DNA from: JAICYJ01 sp963737445
Lineage (GTDB): Bacteria > Actinomycetota > Thermoleophilia > Gaiellales > JAICJC01
NCBI GenBank assembly: GCA_963737445.1
Contig: CAVTSO010000018.1
Location: 32,539-96,538, forward strand
DNA length: 64,000 nucleotides
Direction of reading: 5' to 3'
The notes beneath the pieces are model-generated. The model saw only the letters and a list, made by a program, of their open reading frames with translations, did no database searches and had not been told where the DNA came from. The position numbers and the translations under genes are program-made. Shown here in pieces: positions 44,288-52,262 of this stretch (the first letter of the stretch is position 1; the number at the start of each line of letters is the position of its first letter).

Positions 44288-45096
44288 AGTAGAACTGCCG
44301 CCAGGCCGTCCACCAGTCGTCCGCGCGCGACACCAGCGTGCGGCCGTCGACGATCTCGACGACGGCGTGGTGGCGGTAGCGCTCGACCTCGTCGCTCGTC
44401 GCGAGCTCGACGCGGATCTCGCAGGGCGAGCCGGGGTCGTAGGGCGGCACGGCGGCGAGGTCGGACAGCGCGCTCGCGGCCGCCTCCTCGATCAGCTCGC
44501 GCGCCCGCAGCCGGCGCGATGTGGCGGGCGCTGAAGCGGCCGAGGCCCTGCTTGACGGCGACCGTCGTGAGGCCGTCGCCGAGCAGCGCCTTCGCCTCGC
44601 GGCAGGCGGCCCGGTCGCCCGTCACCATCAGCACCGGGCAGCCCCAGGTGCCGCACAGCGCGGCGTTGATGCCGGTCTCGCCGACGAGCGTGCCGTTGAA
44701 CGACGAGGTTGCGCCAGCCGGTGCCGGAGACGGTGTGGTTCATGCACGCCGTCCGGCGTGCCCGCCATCGCGTGCATGCCGACGAACAGCGCCGCGTCGC
44801 AGCCCTGCTCGAGGAACTCGGTGTACTCGCGTCCACTCCTGCTGCACGACGAAGTCGCAGCGCGGATCGAGCAGGTCGGGGATCAGCGAGTTGAACGTCC
44901 AGCCCTTGCCGGCGCCGTGGCAGTCCATCACCACGACCTCCGTCGCGCCGCCGGTGAACGCGCCGCGCACGGCGGCGTTGATCTCCTCGGTGTAGAGCCG
45001 CGAGCGCTCGGCGTGCAGCGGCTCGCCGCCCGTCGTCTCGGCCCACTTGGTGACGCCGGCGATGCCCTCCATGTCGCTGATGATGAAGACCTTCAC
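44262..45096 (-). CDS. M55-family D-aminopeptidase (DppA-like), four frameshifts
   Basis: About 275 residues after removing four single-base insertions (near 44836, 44747, 44704 and 44519). VKVFIISDMEGIAGVTKWAE carries the metal-binding DxEG. EVVVMDCHGAGKGWTFNSLI and ALFVGMHAMAGTPDG supply His ligands. MNHTVSGTGWRN follows, then GTLVGETGINAALCGTWGCP, LVTGDRAACREA and the C-terminal EIRVELATSDEVERYRHH. M55 enzymes are zinc peptidases cutting D-amino-acid-containing peptides. The GTG at 45096 has a TAGGCT hexamer 7 nt upstream. It is divergent from the next gene with only 18 bp between start codons. Confidence 0.82.
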
Positions 45097-45102
45097 GGCC
45101 GA

Positions 45103-45109
45103 TAGCCTA
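45103..45109. promoter_or_regulatory. overlapping divergent -10 elements (TAGCCTA)
   Basis: On the plus strand TAGCCT (45103-45108) lies 6 nt before the GTG at 45115. On the minus strand TAGGCT (45109 to 45104) lies 7 nt before the GTG at 45096. Both genes would be leaderless from one 7-bp near-symmetric element. Confidence 0.6.
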
Positions 45110-45114
45110 CATAC

Positions 45115-45716
45115 GTGATTGAGCTGTTTCTGCGAGAGGAGCTGATCTCCATGGCCGCCGACGACGGCGCCATGCGGGAGCGGCTGGTCGAGGACGGCAG
45201 CCTGTTCGACGGGTACAACCCGCTGATGGCGATCGTCCACCGCGCGCAACGGCGACCGCCTGGGCGAGATGGTGGACGCCCACGGCTGGCCGGGTGGCGA
45301 CCATGGTCGGAGAGGACGGAGCCGACGCGGCATGGCTGGTGCTGCATCACGCGATCGGCGATCCGGCGCTGCAGCGCCGCTGCCTGCCGCTGCTCGAGCA
45401 GGCGGCCGCGCAGGGCGAGATCCCGGCCTGGCATCCGGCCACGCTGCTCGACGGCATCCGCTTCTACGAGGGGCGCCCGCAGGTCTACGGAAGCATGTTC
45501 GACTGGGACGAGTCGGGCCGCCTTGTGCCGTGGGTGATCGAGGACGCCGAGGACGTCGACGAGCGCCGCGCGTCGGTGGGCCTGCCGCCGCTGGCCGACC
45601 AGGTCGCGAGCGCGCAGGCGGCGGCCGAGCAGGAGGGCGACCACCGGCCGGCCGACCCGGCCGTGCGGCGGGAAGAGGCCGAGCGCTGGGCGCGCTCGGT
45701 CGGCTGGCGCGACTGA
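45115..45716 (+). CDS. DUF6624-like cytosolic protein, two frameshifts
   Basis: About 199 residues after two single-base insertions (near 45248 and 45295) are removed. It reads IELFLREELISMAADDGAMR, then LFDGYNPLMAIVHR, NGDRLGEMVDAHGWPG, and VGEDGADAAWLVLHHAIGDP. QRRCLPLLEQAAAQGEIPAW, LDGIRFYEGRPQVYGSMFDW and RRASVGLPPLADQV follow. The order WLVxxHA, LQRxCLPLL, EGxPQxYG is the pattern of DUF6624 proteins, whose function is not known. No signal peptide is present. The start is supported by the -10 element shared with the divergent M55 gene. Confidence 0.7.
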
Positions 45717-46005
45717 GAGAACGGTCGCCGCGAGGGTCGGCAGGGGTGTCACAGCGTGCCCGCGGCTGCCCCACGGCCCGGGCACACGCGAGGAGTCAAA
45801 CCCCGACTCGGCCGGCGTCGAGCGGTCCGGCACGCGATCGTTGCAGGTTGTTGCGAGACCGTGACGGGCGGCCGCGTGGTTGGGCGGTGCCGGGACCTGG
45901 GGGCGTGATGTTTCCGGCGGTCGCGAGGTGCGGATCGGTGCCGGTGGTGGCTGGGATCGTTGTGGCGGCGTGAGGATCGTTGCGGGATTGCGTGTCACGC
46001 ACCGG

Positions 46006-46711
46006 TCACGGATCTGCCTGGCCCTTCCGGAACAGGAGCAGCGCGAACCCGAGCGTCTCCCGGCCGCCCAGCTCCGTGTAGCGCCGCCGGCCGTTTCGGA
46101 TCCAGTCCAGGAACTCCGCCAGGCCCGGCTCGCCTGGGTGCTCGGCCGCGTACCGCTCGCCGTTCGCGGCCCAGGTGCTCCTCGTAGCCATCCCACTGCT
46201 CGACGCTGCTCGGCAGCGCCCGTCACCAGTGTCAGGCCGTGTGGCGCTCCGATCGCCAGCGTCGCCGCCCGTCCAGCATGTCGTCGATCGTCGCCCCCAG
46301 CGCATCCAGGTAGTCCTCGCCGGGCGTTTGTCGCCAGTAGCCGTCGCCCAGCAGTACCAGGCCGCCCGGCCGGGCCAGTGCGGCCAGCTGGCCGATGCCG
46401 CTGACGGCTCCCACCGAGCAGACCAGGTCGAACGATGCCGGCTCGGCCGGGAACGACCGTGCGTCGCTGGCCACCAGCCGTACGCCTGGAATCGGCGACG
46501 TTCCCGGGTGCAGATCGACGCCCGTGCCGTCGATCGGCGCGCGCGACGCAAGCCACCGCAGCAGCGCGCCCTTGCCGCAGCCGAGGTCGAGCACGCGCGC
46601 CCCAGCGGCCAGCCCGGCTCCGTCGAGCAGCCGCTCGAAGCTGGCCTCGTCGTAGGGCCCCATGAACTCCAGGTCACCGTGCGCGATCCGAGACCAGTCG
46701 CTTCGCCGCAT
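46006..46711 (-). CDS. SAM-dependent class I methyltransferase, frameshifted near its C-terminus
   Basis: About 234 residues expected. The intact N-terminal two thirds (46711 to about 46245) read MRRSDWSRIAHGDLEFMGPY, then ARVLDLGCGKGALLRWLASR (motif I), GTGVDLHPG (motif II), FDLVCSVGAVSGIGQL and RPGGLVLLGDGYWRQTP. The last part appears in other frames: NGERYAAEHPGEPGLAEFLD and LGGRETLGFALLLFRKGQAD, ending at 46006. At least two single-base insertions lie between 46245 and 46165. The methyl acceptor is unknown. The ATG overlaps the stop codon of the upstream nitroreductase (TGATG), so the two are coupled. Confidence 0.78.
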
Positions 46712-47217
46712 CAGTCCAGGTACTGCACGAAACCGTCCGGCTCCAGCCGTGCCGGCGGCTGCCAGTCGCGGTCGGCGTAGCCCAGGTGTAGCAGTCCCAG
46801 CACGTGCTCGTCGTCTCCGACCGCCACGGCCGCCCGGCCCTCGGCGCTTCGCAGCACCTCTGGGGTGCGCCAGTAGGTCGCGATCCCGCGCGCGTGGGCG
46901 GCCAGCATGATCGCGTACACCGCGCAGGCTCCCGCGGCGACATCCTCCTCGTCCTGCGCCTCGTCGCCGGTCTGAACAACGGAGCAGACGACCAGCGTCG
47001 GAGCACGATCGAGCTTGGCCGCGCCCTCGGGGTGCGCCTGCTTCAGCGCCTCCAGCGACCGCGGCCCCAGCACCCGGAACCGCCACGGGTTCGTGAGGTG
47101 GTGGTTGGGCGCCCAGCGGGCTAGCTCGAACAGCTGGTCGAGCTGCTCGCGCAGCACCGGATCGGGCCGGTACACCTTGTGCGTGCGGCGCGTGCGGATT
47201 GCCTCATCGACGTTCAC
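46711..47217 (-). CDS. nitroreductase-family FMN oxidoreductase
   Basis: A 168-residue flavoprotein-type protein. VNVDEAIRTRRTHKVYRPDP is the FMN-binding start, ARWAPNHHLTNPWRFRVLGP the second FMN site, and GIATYWRTPEVLR the third. LLHLGYADRDWQPPARL is the C-terminal signature. It is at the short end of the family (usually 185-220 residues). The GTG at 47217 is chosen because the conserved N-terminus begins there; the frame extends upstream without family content. It precedes the methyltransferase gene with a TGATG overlap. It probably uses NAD(P)H; the substrate is unknown. Confidence 0.83.
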   Translation of the reverse strand: MNVDEAIRTRRTHKVYRPDPVLREQLDQLFELARWAPNHHLTNPWRFRVLGPRSLEALKQAHPEGAAKLDRAPTLVVCSVVQTGDEAQDEEDVAAGACAVYAIMLAAHARGIATYWRTPEVLRSAEGRAAVAVGDDEHVLGLLHLGYADRDWQPPARLEPDGFVQYLD

Positions 47218-47259
47218 CGCAGCCGTCCGTGGGAGTGGTGGAGCATGTCGCGGGAACTG

Positions 47260-47265
47260 TAGACT
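47260..47265 (+). promoter_or_regulatory. -10 hexamer TAGACT before the mscR-like operon
   Basis: TAGACT lies 7 nt before the ATG at 47273. It would drive the whole alcohol dehydrogenase/MBL/cupin operon as a leaderless mRNA. Confidence 0.5.
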
Positions 47266-47272
47266 CGGCGTG

Positions 47273-48386
47273 ATGAGGATCAGGGCAGCCGTGCTTGAGG
47301 AGTTCGGGGCGCCGTTGGTCGTGCAGGAGATCGACCTGGCCGAGCCCCGCGCCGGCGAGGTGCTGGTGCGCCTGGTCGCCTGCGGCGTCTGCCACACAGA
47401 CCTCTACACCGCCTCGGGCGCCGACCCCTCCGGCTACGCACCGACCGTGCTCGGCCACGAGGGCGCAGGCGTGGTCGAGAAGGTCGGCCCGGACGTCGGC
47501 TCGCTGGCCGTCGGCGACCACGTGGTCACGCTGTTCTCGCCCCAGTGCGGCAAGTGCGTGCACTGCCTCAGCCCCAAGACCAACCTGCTGCCTGGCCATC
47601 CGCGACATGCAGGGCAAGGGCTACCTGCCCGACGGCACGGCGCGCCTGTCCCGCGACGGCGAGCCGATCCGCCACTTCATGGGCACCTCGACGTTCGCCG
47701 AGTACACTGTGATGCCCGAGATCGCGCTGGCGAAGATCTCACCGGAGGCGCCGCTCGAGGGCGCCGCGCTGTTCGCCTGCGGGCTCTCGACCGGCCTCGG
47801 CGCTGCCATGAACACCGCCAAGGTCGAGGCCGGATCGACCTGCGTCGTGTTCGGCGCCGGCATGGTCGGGCTGGGCGCCGTTGCCGGCTGCCGCCTGCAG
47901 GGCGCCGAGCGGATCATCTGCGTCGACATATCGGAGGGCCGGCTTGAGCTCGCGCGTGGGCAGGGCGCCACCGAGACCATGATCGGCGGCGACGACGCGG
48001 TCGAGCGGATCGTCGAGATGACCGGCGGCTTCGGGGCCGACTACACCTTCGAGGCCACCGGCAACGTCAAGGTGATGCGCCAGGCCGTGGAGTCGGCGCG
48101 CATGGGCTGGGGCCTGTGCACGGTGTGCGGAGTGGCCGGCCGCGGCGAGACGCTGGACGTGATCCCGCGCTTCCTGATCACCGGCCGGCGGATCGCCGGC
48201 AGCTCGTTCGGCGGCGTCAAGGGCCGCGACGGCGTGCCCCGCCTGGTCGACATGTGGCTGGACGGACAGATCGACGTCGACCCCTTCATCTCCCACCACA
48301 TCACGCTGGACGAGGTCAACCACGGCTTCGAGCTGATGGAGGCGCAGGACGGCATCCGCAGCGTGATCGGGTTCGGCGCCGCGTGA
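47273..48386 (+). CDS. mscR: S-(hydroxymethyl)mycothiol dehydrogenase-like zinc alcohol dehydrogenase, one frameshift
   Basis: About 370 residues after one extra base near 47589 (AACCTG(C)TGCCTGGCC). This class III-type medium-chain dehydrogenase oxidises thiol-bound formaldehyde and may reduce S-nitrosothiols. ACGVCHTDLYTASGADP gives the catalytic zinc Cys, VLGHEGAGVVEKVG the His-Glu pair, and SPQCGKCVHCLSPKTNLC the structural zinc Cys set. CVVFGAGMVGLGAVAGCRLQ is the NAD fold. In mycobacteria the mycothiol-dependent enzyme MscR is followed by an MBL-fold gene, as here, which is why I prefer mycothiol over glutathione. The symbol is by analogy. Confidence 0.82.
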
Positions 48387-49084
48387 TCATCGAGCGGGTC
48401 GAGCACCCGACCTGGACGTCGAACGCCTACCTGGTCGCCGATCACCATGGCGGCCACGGCGTCTACATCGATGGCAACGGCGTCACCGAGCCGCTGGCGG
48501 CCCGGGTCGCGACCGATGACATCACCATCACCCACGTGCTGGTCACGCACGGCCACGCCGACCACGTGGTCGGCGTGGAGGAGACGGCAGCCCGGCTGGG
48601 CGTGCCGCTACTGCGCTGGCCGGAGCTGGCCGACGGCCAGGAGGTGCATTCCGGCGATCTGCGGATCCAGGCCATCTACACCCCAGGACACTGCACCGAC
48701 CACCTCAGCTTCCTCGTCGACCAAAGCGACGTGTTCACCGCCGACGTCTTGTTCAAGGGCACCCTGGGCGGCACCGCCGGCGGCGGCGAGAACGGCTACG
48801 CGGACATGCGCAGGTCGATCGACCGGCTGATGGAGCTCGACCCGGCGGTGCGGGTGCACCCCGGCCACACGCTGCCCACCACCATCGGCGACGAGTGGGA
48901 GCACAACCCGTTCATCCGGATCTGGCGCGGCCTCGACCCGGAGGGCGACGCGCCCTGCACGGTGCGCGGCCAGCCGGCCACCCTGATCCTGTGGGCACCC
49001 GACTACGACGGCACCAACAAGGCCTGGGTGCGCTATCCGGACGGCCGCGACGCGATCGTGGGCGGGTCGCAGGTCGAGCGCTGA
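48383..49084 (+). CDS. MBL-fold metallohydrolase coupled to the mscR-like gene
   Basis: A 233-residue metallo-beta-lactamase-fold protein. VLVTHGHADHVVGVEETA is the HxHxDH dinuclear metal site near residue 57, IYTPGHCTDHLSFLV gives the third His, VFTADVLFKGTLGGT the bridging Asp region, and VHPGHTLPTTIGDEWEHNPF the last His. The GTG at 48383 overlaps the dehydrogenase stop (GTGA). The family resembles glyoxalase II-type thioesterases. By position it could hydrolyse S-formylmycothiol made by the preceding enzyme, which is an inference. Downstream, two cupin genes are joined by TGATG overlaps. Confidence 0.88.
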   Translation: MIIERVEHPTWTSNAYLVADHHGGHGVYIDGNGVTEPLAARVATDDITITHVLVTHGHADHVVGVEETAARLGVPLLRWPELADGQEVHSGDLRIQAIYTPGHCTDHLSFLVDQSDVFTADVLFKGTLGGTAGGGENGYADMRRSIDRLMELDPAVRVHPGHTLPTTIGDEWEHNPFIRIWRGLDPEGDAPCTVRGQPATLILWAPDYDGTNKAWVRYPDGRDAIVGGSQVER

Positions 49085-49479
49085 TGGCCTGGTCGGTGGC
49101 ACGGATCGAGGCGGTGGGCAGCAACGCCGAGCCCGGGTTCTGGGAGGAGTGGGCCCGGGAGCCCGACTTCGGCAGCCGCTGGCAGTCGATCGGCGATCAC
49201 TTCGGGATCGCCGGATTCGGCGTCAACGCCAACGTCGCCGACGCCGGCCGCGAGCTGATCGTTCCGCACAGCGAGACCGAGTACGGAGGCCAGGAGGAGC
49301 TGTACCTGCTGCTCCGCGGCGGTGCCCGCTTCACGTGTGACGGCGAGACGGTCGAGCTGGACGCCGGTGAGATGATACACGTCAGCCCCGAGGTGGTACG
49401 TGATGCCGTCGCGCTCGAGGACGCAACGCTGGTGCTGTGCGTGGGCGGCACGCCCGGCCGGGCCTACTCGCCGAGCTGA
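49084..49479 (+). CDS. cupin-domain protein 1 of the mscR-like operon
   Basis: A 131-residue single-domain cupin. SETEYGGQEELYLLLRGGAR is cupin motif 1, with Glu residues but His mostly replaced; LDAGEMIHVSPEVVRDAVAL is motif 2 with one His. Residues 1-50 (WSVARIEAVGSNAEPGFWEE) precede the barrel. The reduced His set suggests weak or altered metal binding. The ATG overlaps the MBL stop (TGATG), and the next cupin follows the same way, so all four genes are translationally coupled. The role in thiol/formaldehyde metabolism is unknown. Confidence 0.8.
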   Translation: MAWSVARIEAVGSNAEPGFWEEWAREPDFGSRWQSIGDHFGIAGFGVNANVADAGRELIVPHSETEYGGQEELYLLLRGGARFTCDGETVELDAGEMIHVSPEVVRDAVALEDATLVLCVGGTPGRAYSPS

Positions 49480-49871
49480 TGGCGACGCGCGCCGACCCGC
49501 TCGCTGCGGGAGCCGTGGGCGGCCGGGAAGGGCAGTTCGTGCTGGTCGAGTGGTCCGATCCGGGCGGGCTCACCAGCCGCGAGCGGCCGATCGCGGGCCT
49601 GCACGTCCACCACTCCGACGACGAGGCCTGGTACGTGCTCGAGGGCACGCTCGGGTTCCGCGTGGGCGACGACGAGGTGGAGGCAGGTGCCGGCGCGGCG
49701 GTGTTCGTGCCGCGGGGGACGCCGCACTCGTTCTGGAACGCGGGTGACGGACCGGCGCGCTACGTGCTCGTCATGCCCCCGCGGCTGAAGGCGCTGGTCG
49801 AGGCGCTGCACGCTCCCGGGGCAGGCGACTTCGCGGTCATCTTCCGCGAGCACGCGTCCGAGCTGCTCTAG
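49479..49871 (+). CDS. cupin-domain protein 2 of the mscR-like operon
   Basis: A 130-residue cupin with a fuller metal site than its neighbour. IAGLHVHHSDDEAWYVLEGT is motif 1 (HxH, Glu), and VFVPRGTPHSFWNAGDGPAR is motif 2 with the final His. The start is the ATG at 49479, overlapping the preceding stop (TGATG). The C-terminus (LKALVEALHAPGAGDFAVIF) is helical. It may be a small-molecule isomerase, dioxygenase or binding protein; nothing in the sequence decides. It is the last gene of the operon. Confidence 0.82.
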   Translation: MATRADPLAAGAVGGREGQFVLVEWSDPGGLTSRERPIAGLHVHHSDDEAWYVLEGTLGFRVGDDEVEAGAGAAVFVPRGTPHSFWNAGDGPARYVLVMPPRLKALVEALHAPGAGDFAVIFREHASELL

Positions 49872-49882
49872 ATGGTCGCGAT

Positions 49883-50647
49883 CTAGCGGTCGCGACGGAT
49901 CCGGCTCAGCCAGCCGCTGCCGGGATCCTCTTCGGGCTCGACGCCGTCCTCGACGACGACCAGCTCGCGCAGGGCCGCGATCGACAGGCCGGGCTGCTGA
50001 GAGGGCTCCTGGCCCCCGGACAGTACGCGGTCGATCTTGGCGATGCTGTCGTTGTCGACGTGCAGGAACCGGCATCCGACCACGGTGTGTCCCGGCTGGT
50101 GGGCGGGTCGCACGGAGGCCACGCGCACCTCGCCGTTGATCGAGTCGGCGAAGAAGCGTCCGTGGAACATGAGCCGGTCGCCGACCCGCAGCACGCGGGC
50201 GGTCGTGAAGGCGACGCCGGTGCGCGAGAGGTCGTCGAGCGTTCCGTCCACGCGATCGCGGTCGACCACCTCCTGGCAGTTGACCGCCTCCAACCAGGCG
50301 ACACCGCCGGTCGGCACGCGTTCGGCCGCCCGCCGGCTCTCGTCCACCTGGATGGCGCCGGGCACGAGCTGCACCATCGCAAGATCCTGGGTGTGGTAGC
50401 TGGCGTCGTCGACGTTCAGGTGCAGCTCCCACGGCCGCGCGTCCGGGCCGACCACCCGGCCGGTCAGCGTCATGCCGGTGGCGACGGACAGGCGCGGCGC
50501 CGTGACCGTCGCGCGCTCGCCCTCGAGCGAGATCAGATGGATGCGCAGGATGCCGCCGCCGTCGAGCTCCAGCTCCACGTCGGGCTTGTTGAACAGCAAC
50601 GACATCGCATCTGTCGGCGAGAGTGTCATGGCCCCGGTATCGGCCAT
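49883..50647 (-). CDS. PilZ-domain protein, probable c-di-GMP effector
   Basis: A 254-residue soluble protein. Residues about 20-110 form a YcgR-N-like beta domain (LLFNKPDVELELDGGGILRI, GMTLTGRVVGPDARPWELHL). The PilZ domain spans about 118-220. ESRRAAERVPTGG provides the Arg-rich c-di-GMP-binding start, GTLDDLSRTGVAFTT the D/NxSxxG motif, and HTVVGCRFLHVDNDSIAKID the end of the barrel. The final 30 residues are acidic and flexible. It is likely a receptor for c-di-GMP made by the GGDEF proteins in this window. The ATG at 50647 is used; the frame is open further upstream. Its target is unknown. Confidence 0.8.
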   Translation of the reverse strand: MADTGAMTLSPTDAMSLLFNKPDVELELDGGGILRIHLISLEGERATVTAPRLSVATGMTLTGRVVGPDARPWELHLNVDDASYHTQDLAMVQLVPGAIQVDESRRAAERVPTGGVAWLEAVNCQEVVDRDRVDGTLDDLSRTGVAFTTARVLRVGDRLMFHGRFFADSINGEVRVASVRPAHQPGHTVVGCRFLHVDNDSIAKIDRVLSGGQEPSQQPGLSIAALRELVVVEDGVEPEEDPGSGWLSRIRRDR

Positions 50648-50685
50648 CCGGCGCCGATGCCTTAGCGATTGAGCGGTGTCGGCGG

Positions 50686-51534
50686 CTACAGGAACGTCGC
50701 GATGATCGCGATCGCGATCGGCACGACGAACCAGGCCAGCGCCGTCAGCGCGATCGCGGCCGCCGCGATCGCCGCGCTGTCGTCCCGGGGCGGGTTGCCG
50801 CAGTGGCCGATCGTCTCGTACAGCGCCGCCAGCGACGGGTCGAGCGTCACCTTGATGCGGCGGTGGGCGAGGCCGGCGCCCTGCAGCAGCACCCACGCCA
50901 GCACGGCGAACACGATCGCCAGGATCACGCCCAGCGGCACGATCAGCAACGGTCCCTGGCCCTTGACCGCGCCGAACTGGCGCGCGATCGACGCCAGCAC
51001 CGGCACCGCTGCGCCGCCGATCAGCACGGTCGGCAGCGGCAGGCTTCCGCCCTTGTAGCCGAGCGTCAGGCGGTCGGCCTGGATCCTCGCCCGCGCCAGC
51101 ATGCGGCGCTCGGCGCTGGCCGTCTGCGACTGGCTCTCCCGGCGTGCGTACAGCCGGGATAGCGCGTGCACGACGTTGGAGACGTGGCCGCGCACGATCG
51201 TGCGTGCGACGAACTGCACGGCTGCGGCGGCGGTTCCCGAGAACGGGCCCAGCCGGCGCAGCACCGGATGCTTCCAGCCGTCGCGGTCGAGCACCTCCAG
51301 GGCCCGCATCACCAGGCGGTGGCTCTGCTCGAACCGATCCGGATACGCGAGCGGTCCGGCGGCGGCGATCTCCCCAAGAAGGGCGGCCTCCGAACGCGTG
51401 TCCACGCCGATCTCCGCCGGGGCCCGCTCCGCGGCCTCGTTCGGGTCGCCGCTCAGCAGCTGGAAGGTGGTGGCCAGCTGCTGCGTCACCTCGTCCAGGA
51501 TCAGGTGGTCATCGGGGAGCCGACCCCGGGGCAT
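50686..51534 (-). CDS. membrane protein with large cytosolic domain, unknown
   Basis: A 282-residue protein. Residues 1-165 are soluble and mainly helical (DDHLILDEVTQQLATTFQLL, PDRFEQSHRLVMRALEVLDR, ARRESQSQTASAERRMLARA). Three hydrophobic segments follow: PLPTVLIGGAAVPVLASIAR, GPLLIVPLGVILAIVFAVLA, and the C-terminal IALTALAWFVVPIAIAIIAT, which ends the protein. No catalytic motif is recognised. I start at the ATG at 51534 (MPRGRLPDD); the frame runs 31 codons further with a basic, unlikely sequence. It lies 38 bp upstream of the PilZ gene on the same strand, so they may be cotranscribed. Confidence 0.6.
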   Translation of the reverse strand: MPRGRLPDDHLILDEVTQQLATTFQLLSGDPNEAAERAPAEIGVDTRSEAALLGEIAAAGPLAYPDRFEQSHRLVMRALEVLDRDGWKHPVLRRLGPFSGTAAAAVQFVARTIVRGHVSNVVHALSRLYARRESQSQTASAERRMLARARIQADRLTLGYKGGSLPLPTVLIGGAAVPVLASIARQFGAVKGQGPLLIVPLGVILAIVFAVLAWVLLQGAGLAHRRIKVTLDPSLAALYETIGHCGNPPRDDSAAIAAAAIALTALAWFVVPIAIAIIATFL

Positions 51535-51616
51535 CCATTCCCGCCTACGGTAGCGGCCGGCCCGGCGGGCGCGGCGGCGCCCGGTTAACGTTCCAAAACG
51601 GTCAGACTTTGCGTGG

Positions 51617-51634
51617 TTAGTGAACATTCACTAA
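51617..51634. promoter_or_regulatory. TetR operator TTAGTGA-ACAT-TCACTAA over the -10 region
   Basis: A perfect 7-4-7 palindrome. It overlaps the TAATCT hexamer (51632-51637), which lies 7 nt before the TetR ATG at 51645, so binding would block transcription of the TetR/exporter operon. Confidence 0.75.
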
Positions 51635-51644
51635 TCTATCTGTT

Positions 51645-52262
51645 ATGGCCGTGGCACCGAGACAGAGACTGACGCGCGATGAGCGGTACGAGACGATCCT
51701 CGCGGCTGCCCGCACCGTCTTTGCCAGGCATGGCTACCACCGGGCCGGCACCGCCGAGATCGCCCGCGCAGCGGGCTGCTCGGAGCCGATGCTCTACAAA
51801 CACTTCCCCTCCAAGCAGGCCCTGTTCGCAGCCGTGCTGGTCGACGCGACGACCCAGCTCAAGGAGCGGATCCACACCATGCTGGACGGCTGCGACAACG
51901 GCCTCGAGCAGATGGTGATGATGGTCGGTGACCTCTCGCACGATCCGGTCATGATCGAGGTGTCGCGCCTGCGGATGCTTGCGATCACCCTGGCCGACGA
52001 TCCCGTGATCAAGCGGGCGCTCGCCCAGAGCGTGACCGAGATGCGGCGCCGGGTGGTCAGCTCGGTCGCCCACATGCAGGAGATGGGCACGGCCCGCTCC
52101 GACATCGATGCCGATCAGATCGGCTGGCTGTGGCTGGGCTTCGTGCTCGCCGCCGGCTTCCGCATGGCCCTCGAAGGACCCGAGGTCGCAGACCAGCTGC
52201 CCAAGATTCCACAAACGCTGCTCGCTTTGCTGCAGACGAATCCCCAGGAGGTGGATGGATGA
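51645..52262 (+). CDS. TetR-family regulator in operon with a second DHA2 exporter
   Basis: A 205-residue repressor. The helix-turn-helix is at about residues 12-58: RYETILAAARTVFARHGYHR, then AGTAEIARAAGCSEPMLYKHFPSKQALFA with the recognition helix. The ligand domain contains GDLSHDPVMIEVSRLRMLAI and IGWLWLGFVLAAGFRMAL. The gene reads from a leaderless promoter overlapped by a perfect palindromic operator, so it is autorepressed. Its stop codon overlaps the exporter start (ATGA), which ties the two together. The ligand is unknown. Confidence 0.9.
   Translation: MAVAPRQRLTRDERYETILAAARTVFARHGYHRAGTAEIARAAGCSEPMLYKHFPSKQALFAAVLVDATTQLKERIHTMLDGCDNGLEQMVMMVGDLSHDPVMIEVSRLRMLAITLADDPVIKRALAQSVTEMRRRVVSSVAHMQEMGTARSDIDADQIGWLWLGFVLAAGFRMALEGPEVADQLPKIPQTLLALLQTNPQEVDG

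Noticed and set aside
45717..46005. Degenerate GATCGTTG repeats in the gap before the methyltransferase gene
   Set aside because: Three short occurrences with irregular spacing; too weak to call a repeat array, and no CRISPR-like structure exists.
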